This document shows positions 5,675-9,413 of a stretch of 9,413 nucleotides of DNA, piece by piece. Source of the DNA: Candidatus Dormiibacterota bacterium (lineage in GTDB: Bacteria > Chloroflexota > Dormibacteria > Aeolococcales > Aeolococcaceae); NCBI GenBank assembly GCA_003170875.1, contig PMYJ01000256.1, positions 16,737 through 26,149 on the forward strand, written 5' to 3'. Numbering within the stretch: position 1 is the stretch's first letter; each line of letters begins with the position of its first letter. Position numbers and translations under genes: made by a program. The notes beneath the pieces were generated by a model that was not told the origin of the DNA, searched no databases, and saw nothing but the letters and a program-made list of their open reading frames with translations.

Positions 5675-6664
5675 ATGGCCGTCGCCCTCGCCCGCCCCGA
5701 CGCCGCCCTTTCCGGCGCCCCAGCCAGCGAGCTCGTCGCCCGCATCGAGCGGCTGCGCAAGGAGCGCAACGCGGTGATCCTGGCCCACAACTACCAGCTC
5801 CCCGAGGTGCAGGACATCGCCGACATCGTCGGCGATTCGCTCAACCTCTCGCGCCAGGCCGCCCAGACGCACGCCGACGTGATCGTCTTCTGCGGTGTCC
5901 ACTTCATGGCCGAGACCGCCGCGATCCTCTCCCCCCAGAAGACGGTCCTCCTGCCCGACCTGGAGGCGGGGTGCTCGCTGGCCGACACCATCACCGCCGA
6001 CCAATTGCGCGCCTGGAAGGCCCAGCATCCGGGCGCGGTGGTGGTCTCCTACGTGAACACCTCGGCCGAGGTCAAAGCCGAATCCGACTACTGCTGCACC
6101 TCCTCCAACGCCGAGGCGGTGATCCGGGCCATCCCCGAGGACACCGAGATCCTCTTCTGCCCCGACATGTTCCTGGGCGCTCACCTGGAGAGGGTCACCG
6201 GGCGCCGGATGCAGGTCTGGATGGGCGAGTGCCACGTCCACGCGGGCATCGATCCTGACGACCTGGAGGCTGCCCGCCGCCGCCACCCCGACGCGGAGTT
6301 GCTCCTGCATCCCGAATGCGGCTGCACCTCCGCGACGCTCTATCGCCTCGGCCACGGCGACTACCAGGGCTCGAGCTGCGTGGTCGCCTCCACCGAGGGG
6401 ATGGTCCGCAGGGCGGTGGAGTCGCCCGCCACCACCTTCATCGTCGCGACTGAGGTGGGGATCATTCATAGGATGAATCTGCTGGCTCCGGGCAAGCGCT
6501 TCCTGCCGGCGTCCGAGGACGCGGTCTGCCCCTACATGAAGAAGATCACCCTGGAGAAGGTCGCGGCCTGCCTGGAGCGCATGGAGCCCCGGGTCACCGT
6601 GCCCGAGCAGATCGCCTCGCGGGCTCGTCGAGCCCTGGACCGGATGGTGGCCATCGCCCCGTAG
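5675..6664 (+). CDS. nadA: Quinolinate synthase NadA
   Basis: A 329-residue cytoplasmic [4Fe-4S] enzyme that condenses iminoaspartate with dihydroxyacetone phosphate to quinolinate, in de novo NAD synthesis. Seen: AHNYQLPEVQDIADIVGDSLNLSR (37-60), FCGVHFMAE (72-80), VSYVNTSAEVKAESDYCCTSSNA (124-146), MGECHVHAG (183-191), HPECGC (212-217) and EDAVCPYMKKITLEK (281-295). The three cluster ligands are predicted as Cys73, Cys186 and Cys285. Their spacing (113 and 99) resembles the B. subtilis type (110/230/320) more than E. coli (113/200/297). The E. coli CxxCxxC disulfide motif is absent, as only Cys285 remains. All core motifs are intact and the length is typical. Its partners nadB and nadC are not in the window. 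It has its own promoter and is followed by a hairpin, so it is probably transcribed alone. Confidence 0.97.
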   Translation: MAVALARPDAALSGAPASELVARIERLRKERNAVILAHNYQLPEVQDIADIVGDSLNLSRQAAQTHADVIVFCGVHFMAETAAILSPQKTVLLPDLEAGCSLADTITADQLRAWKAQHPGAVVVSYVNTSAEVKAESDYCCTSSNAEAVIRAIPEDTEILFCPDMFLGAHLERVTGRRMQVWMGECHVHAGIDPDDLEAARRRHPDAELLLHPECGCTSATLYRLGHGDYQGSSCVVASTEGMVRRAVESPATTFIVATEVGIIHRMNLLAPGKRFLPASEDAVCPYMKKITLEKVAACLERMEPRVTVPEQIASRARRALDRMVAIAP

Positions 6665-6666
6665 CA

Positions 6667-6718
6667 GCGGGCGCGGGGTGCCTTCCTTGGCCTCTCGGCC
6701 GGGGTCGAGCGCGCCCGC
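6667..6718 (+). terminator. Compound hairpin after nadA
   Basis: Outer arms GCGGGCGCG (6667-6675) and CGCGCCCGC (6710-6718) are exact 9-base complements. Inside them is an 8-pair stem with two G-T wobbles (6685-6692 with 6697-6704) and a TCTC loop. It begins 2 bases after the nadA stop and ends before the next promoter. No T-run follows, so it may be a GC-type terminator or a 3'-end protector. Confidence 0.5.
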
Positions 6719-6733
6719 CGCCGATCGGCTCCG

Positions 6734-6761
6734 GTGACGCGAGGCCCCGCCCGGTTATGCT
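6734..6761 (+). promoter_or_regulatory. Promoter of the membrane protein/PMT unit (GTGACG-N16-TATGCT)
   Basis: GTGACG (6734-6739, 4 of 6) and TATGCT (6756-6761, 4 of 6) are 16 bases apart and resemble the nadA promoter. The predicted start is near 6769, leaving only about 7 bases before the ATG at 6776. That is too short for a ribosome site, and none is seen, so translation would be near-leaderless. Confidence 0.45.
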
Positions 6762-6775
6762 CGGCGCCGAAATTG

Positions 6776-7342
6776 ATGCAGGAGCACTTCACCAACCTCT
6801 ACGACCGTGACCGCTGGCGCCGGTACGGGTACTCGCTGACGGCCGTCGGTGTGGTCTGCGTGGTGCTGGGCGCCGTCTTCGACTCTCGAAAGGATCAGGG
6901 GGCGGCGAACGTCTGGCTTCTCTTCGCCGCCCTGACCCTCGGGCTGGCCATCTCGCTCTGGATGCGGCAGCGCTACAGCTATGCGCGGCTCGACGGCGGG
7001 CAGCTCTTCTTCCGGTACCTGACGGTCACCGTTCGCATCGATCTCGTCGAGGTCCGCCGGGCTCGGGTCGCGAAGCTCGCCTCCGCCGTCCAGGGACGGG
7101 CCCGGACGCCCAAGGGCCTGGCCGCGGTCGACGCCCTTGTGCTCCAGCTTCGCCACAATGACACCACCCGCCTCCGCCGCCTGCTCACCCGCCGCTGCGT
7201 CTTCGAGGAGGAGGTGGTGATCCCGCTTGCCGGTGCCGCCGTGCTCCACCGCCAGATCGAGGCGGCGCTCTCTCCGCACCGGCACCCCGAGGGCGCTGAG
7301 ACCCACCCGAACCGGTCGCGGCGGAGGAACCGGAGGCGATGA
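6776..7342 (+). CDS. Two-span membrane protein with cytoplasmic, possibly PH-like domain
   Basis: A 188-residue protein of no family I can name with certainty. Seen: a short charged N-terminus (MQEHFTNLYDRDRWRR), two hydrophobic spans (about 18-36 and 45-63) and then a mixed alpha/beta region (66-165). This region starts YSYARLDGGQLFFRYLTVTVRIDLVEVRRARV, reminiscent of bacterial PH-like domains that follow a membrane hairpin. A basic tail (RSRRRNRRR) ends the protein. I prefer the ATG at 6776, since the longer frame from GTG 6734 would begin inside the -35 box and adds unlike residues. Its stop overlaps the PMT gene start by 4 bases (ATGA), so the two are made together. A helper or assembly role for the glycosyltransferase is possible but unproven. 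Confidence 0.78.
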   Translation: MQEHFTNLYDRDRWRRYGYSLTAVGVVCVVLGAVFDSRKDQGAANVWLLFAALTLGLAISLWMRQRYSYARLDGGQLFFRYLTVTVRIDLVEVRRARVAKLASAVQGRARTPKGLAAVDALVLQLRHNDTTRLRRLLTRRCVFEEEVVIPLAGAAVLHRQIEAALSPHRHPEGAETHPNRSRRRNRRR

Positions 7343-9309
7343 CCGAGGAGACCCCGCCCGGGGCGCCCCCGGACGTCACCACCGGCAACCCGTCGCCGGT
7401 GCCGTCCGATGAGGAGCCGGCGGGGACTCCGGCGCCCGCCGCGCCCGCCTTCAAGGCGACCGACGACCGTCCCCTGGTGAGGGCCGGGCTGCGCGGTTTC
7501 CTGGACCTCACGCGCGTCGACGTCGTCCTGGTCATCGGTCTCACCCTGCTCGCCTTCCTGCTTCGCTGGGGAAGCCCGATTCTGCCCAACCTCCTGGGCG
7601 GCAACGCGACGTCGGTGCCGGCCATCCAGATCCTCGGCGTGGGCAACGCCCGCAACAGCGAGCAGAGCGCCTGCGAGGAGGTGCCCATCGGCAACAAGAC
7701 CATCAAGGCCTGCGGCCAGGTCTTCGACGAGGTGTACTTCCCGACCGACGCCGCCGACGACCTCCACTCTCCGGCGATCAGCTACTTCGACCCCGAGCCC
7801 CCGCTGGTCAAGCTGCTGATGACCCCGTCGATCGCGATCCTCGGCTTCAACACCTGGGGTTGGCGGATGACCGCGGTGCTGACCGGCAGCCTGCTCTGCG
7901 GCCTGATGTACCTGATCGCTCTGCGGCTGCGCCGCGATCGCTTCTTCGCCATCGTCGCCTCGCTGATCGTCTGCCTCGACGGGCTGGGCTTCGTCGAGTC
8001 CCGGCTGGGCCTGCTCGACATCCCAGCCATCTTCTTCACCGCGCTGGCCTGGTACTTATTCCTGCTCCACTGGCAGGCGAGGACGCGCCGCCAATGGCGG
8101 ATCACCCTCTACATCATGGCCGCCGGCCTCGGGCTGGCATTCGCCGCCAAGCTGACCGCCGTCGCTCCGCTCGCGGTCATAGCGGGACTCGTGTTCCTCC
8201 GATGGGTGGCCCCCTACGCAGCCGGCGCCATCCCTGCGCTCCGGCGGCTGGCCGGGCGGCGCCGCCACGAGACCGTGCTCTGGAGAGAGGCGGCGGGGTC
8301 GAGGGCGTGGCTCCACTACGCGGCCGCCCTGATCCTGGTGGCGGTGATCTTCTGCGCCAGCTGGTCGCGCTACCTGACCATCTACCACGATGACGTCTAC
8401 CAGTTCGTCTCCTGCAATCCCAACGTCTCGGGACTCACCACGGCGCCCTATCCCAACCAGGTCAAGATCCTGCAGGTCCCGGTGTCCAAGGTGGACGGCA
8501 TCACCGTCCCCAACCCGGTACAGGCGATCTCCAACATCATCGCCATCAACGAGGCGAGCCTCCGGTACCAGGAGCTCGAGTGCCACGGCCATCCCTACGC
8601 GTCCCGCTGGTACACCTGGCCGATCATGGAACACCCGGTGCTGATGTATTACCAGAGCGCTCCGCTGCTCGACGCGCCCAGCTTCACGGGCACCGGTGTC
8701 ATCACCAACATGGGCAACCCGGCGGTCTGGTGGCTCGGCATCCTCGCCCTGCTCTTCTGCGTGTGGCGGATGATGGCGGGCGCGAAATGGTTTCGCGTCT
8801 GCGTCGGCGCGCTCATGGTGGCGTCACTCACCACCATGATCCTCACCTTCCACGCCGCCGAGCCGGGCGTCGACCTCATCACCGGCACCCAGCCCGGGCC
8901 GATCGGGCCGGTGGGCCCGCTCTTCTATCTCGCCTTCCTGGGCCTCGGCGTCTTCTGCGCGTGTGCGGGCATCTTCGCGGTCGTCTCACGCCGCTTCGTA
9001 CCCGCCTTCATCGTGCTCGGCTACATCACCTCGTGGATGATGTGGGTGCCCGGCAACAAGGCGCGCGTCCTCTTCTTCTACCACGCTCTGGGGATGCTGA
9101 TCTTCCTCGCCCTGGGCCTCGCCTACGCTCTCGCCGCGCTGCGCCACGTGCGCTTCTTCGCTGCCGGTCGATGGTGGTCGCTGGCCCCGCTCGCCTACGC
9201 GGGAGTGGCGGCGGTGGTCGCCGCCTTCATCTTCTTCTACCCGGTCTGGACCGCCATCCCGCTGACCACTCCGGACCAGCAGATGCGCCTGTGGGTGGAC
9301 GCCTGGTAG
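7339..9309 (+). CDS. PMT-family (GT39) polyprenyl-phosphate-mannose-dependent protein glycosyltransferase
   Basis: A 656-residue integral membrane protein that probably transfers mannose, or another sugar, from a polyprenyl phosphate carrier to secreted proteins on the outer face of the membrane. Seen: a Pro/Ala/Glu-rich cytoplasmic tail (1-50); a first span at 60-76; the catalytic-type acidic pair D130-E131 in VFDEVYFP; FDPEPPLVKLL (150-160), the family's PP-L-x-K motif; SRLGLLDIPAIFF (221-233); and HPYASRWYTWPIMEHPVLMYY (418-438), matching actinobacterial PMT. The C-terminus, YPVWTAIP with WVDAW at the end, is also PMT-like. At least ten spans are visible. Unusual are an insert between span 1 and the DE motif (about 85-128, with Cys112 and Cys125) and an outer-loop insert at about 350-415, with Cys359 and Cys415. 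These four cysteines could form disulfides. The gene overlaps its upstream partner by 4 bases. The sugar and the target proteins are unknown. Confidence 0.9.
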   Translation: MTEETPPGAPPDVTTGNPSPVPSDEEPAGTPAPAAPAFKATDDRPLVRAGLRGFLDLTRVDVVLVIGLTLLAFLLRWGSPILPNLLGGNATSVPAIQILGVGNARNSEQSACEEVPIGNKTIKACGQVFDEVYFPTDAADDLHSPAISYFDPEPPLVKLLMTPSIAILGFNTWGWRMTAVLTGSLLCGLMYLIALRLRRDRFFAIVASLIVCLDGLGFVESRLGLLDIPAIFFTALAWYLFLLHWQARTRRQWRITLYIMAAGLGLAFAAKLTAVAPLAVIAGLVFLRWVAPYAAGAIPALRRLAGRRRHETVLWREAAGSRAWLHYAAALILVAVIFCASWSRYLTIYHDDVYQFVSCNPNVSGLTTAPYPNQVKILQVPVSKVDGITVPNPVQAISNIIAINEASLRYQELECHGHPYASRWYTWPIMEHPVLMYYQSAPLLDAPSFTGTGVITNMGNPAVWWLGILALLFCVWRMMAGAKWFRVCVGALMVASLTTMILTFHAAEPGVDLITGTQPGPIGPVGPLFYLAFLGLGVFCACAGIFAVVSRRFVPAFIVLGYITSWMMWVPGNKARVLFFYHALGMLIFLALGLAYALAALRHVRFFAAGRWWSLAPLAYAGVAAVVAAFIFFYPVWTAIPLTTPDQQMRLWVDAW

Positions 9310-9313
9310 GGCC

Positions 9314-9391
9314 ATGACGGGTGCGGGGAGCCCTGCGCTCCGGCCGGCGCTCGGGGTCACCAGGTGACGGGGCCGGGGAGCGCCGCGCTCC
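9314..9391. repeat. Imperfect 28-base direct repeat with palindrome after the PMT gene
   Basis: Unit 9314-9341 and unit 9364-9391 match at 23 of 28 places (both contain TGACGGG, CGGGGAGC and GCGCTCC), 50 bases apart. Between and across them lie GTCACC-A-GGTGAC (9356-9368) and longer arms CGGCGCTC (9345-9352) and GAGCGCCG (9378-9385), which could fold as a hairpin ending PMT transcription. The first unit also encodes a 17-codon ATG frame (9314-9367) whose TGA overlaps the next possible start. Confidence 0.5.
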
Positions 9392-9413
9392 TGCTGCTGC
9401 TCGCCGTCCTCGG
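9364..9413 (+). CDS. Possible start of a further gene, cut by the window end
   Basis: A GTG at 9364 opens a frame reading (M)TGPGSAALLLLLAVL to the window edge. This hydrophobic run could be a signal peptide or first membrane span. There is no clear ribosome site, though the TGA of a 17-codon frame overlaps the GTG (GTGA), as in other pairs here. Only 16 codons are visible, so the product cannot be named. Confidence 0.3.
   Translation, partial: MTGPGSAALLLLLAVL

Noticed and set aside
5627..6469. 280-codon open frame on the minus strand opposite nadA
   Set aside because: It lies fully inside nadA, whose product is unmistakable. The translation is rich in His/Gly/Asp/Val, as expected of a GC-rich antisense frame, and shows no domain.
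6734..6775. GTG 6734 as the start of the membrane protein
   Set aside because: It falls within the -35 box, has no ribosome site and adds residues unlike the rest. The ATG at 6776 begins a sensible amphipathic N-terminus.

Overview
This is a GC-rich window (roughly 70% by eye) from a bacterial chromosome. It carries no mobile elements, CRISPR arrays, tRNA or rRNA genes. The protein styles fit a high-GC soil bacterium: an archaeal/Chloroflexota-like acetate-CoA ligase, an actinobacterial-type PMT glycosyltransferase, and leaderless or near-leaderless starts. Chloroflexota, Dormibacterota or Actinomycetota are all plausible, and the sequence alone does not decide between them.

Layout. (1) 1-1533 is an acetate module: the C-terminal part of an AMP-forming acetyl-CoA synthetase (+) converges on a SatP/GPR1-FUN34-YaaH acetate permease (-). 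A perfect 13-bp hairpin separates them and probably terminates both. (2) 1772-4363 is a tightly packed minus-strand operon of four genes, each overlapping the next by 4 bp: a 50-residue membrane peptide, a class I SAM methyltransferase, a DrrA-like ABC ATPase and an ABC-2 permease. (3) 4364-4476 is an AT-rich divergent promoter region with a SlyA/MarR-like palindrome. (4) 4477-5574 (+) encodes a MarR-type winged helix fused to about 195 residues of Gly-Gly-Ala-Ser beta-strand repeats. (5) 5675-6664 (+) is nadA, behind its own promoter and an imperfect palindrome. (6) 6776-9309 (+) is a two-gene unit: a membrane-anchored, possibly PH-like protein, then a GT39/PMT-family protein glycosyltransferase. 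(7) The last 100 bases hold an imperfect direct repeat, a palindrome and the possible start of another gene.

How the genes fit together. Acetate is imported by the permease and activated by the ligase. The MarR fusion most likely represses both itself and the divergent methyltransferase/ABC-exporter operon through the shared palindrome. This looks like a ligand- or envelope-stress-responsive export module with a built-in modifying enzyme. NadA begins de novo NAD synthesis but has no nadB or nadC beside it here. The PMT enzyme probably glycosylates secreted proteins, with the small membrane protein as a co-expressed partner. The best candidate for something undescribed is the MarR/beta-repeat regulator together with its four-gene divergent operon.
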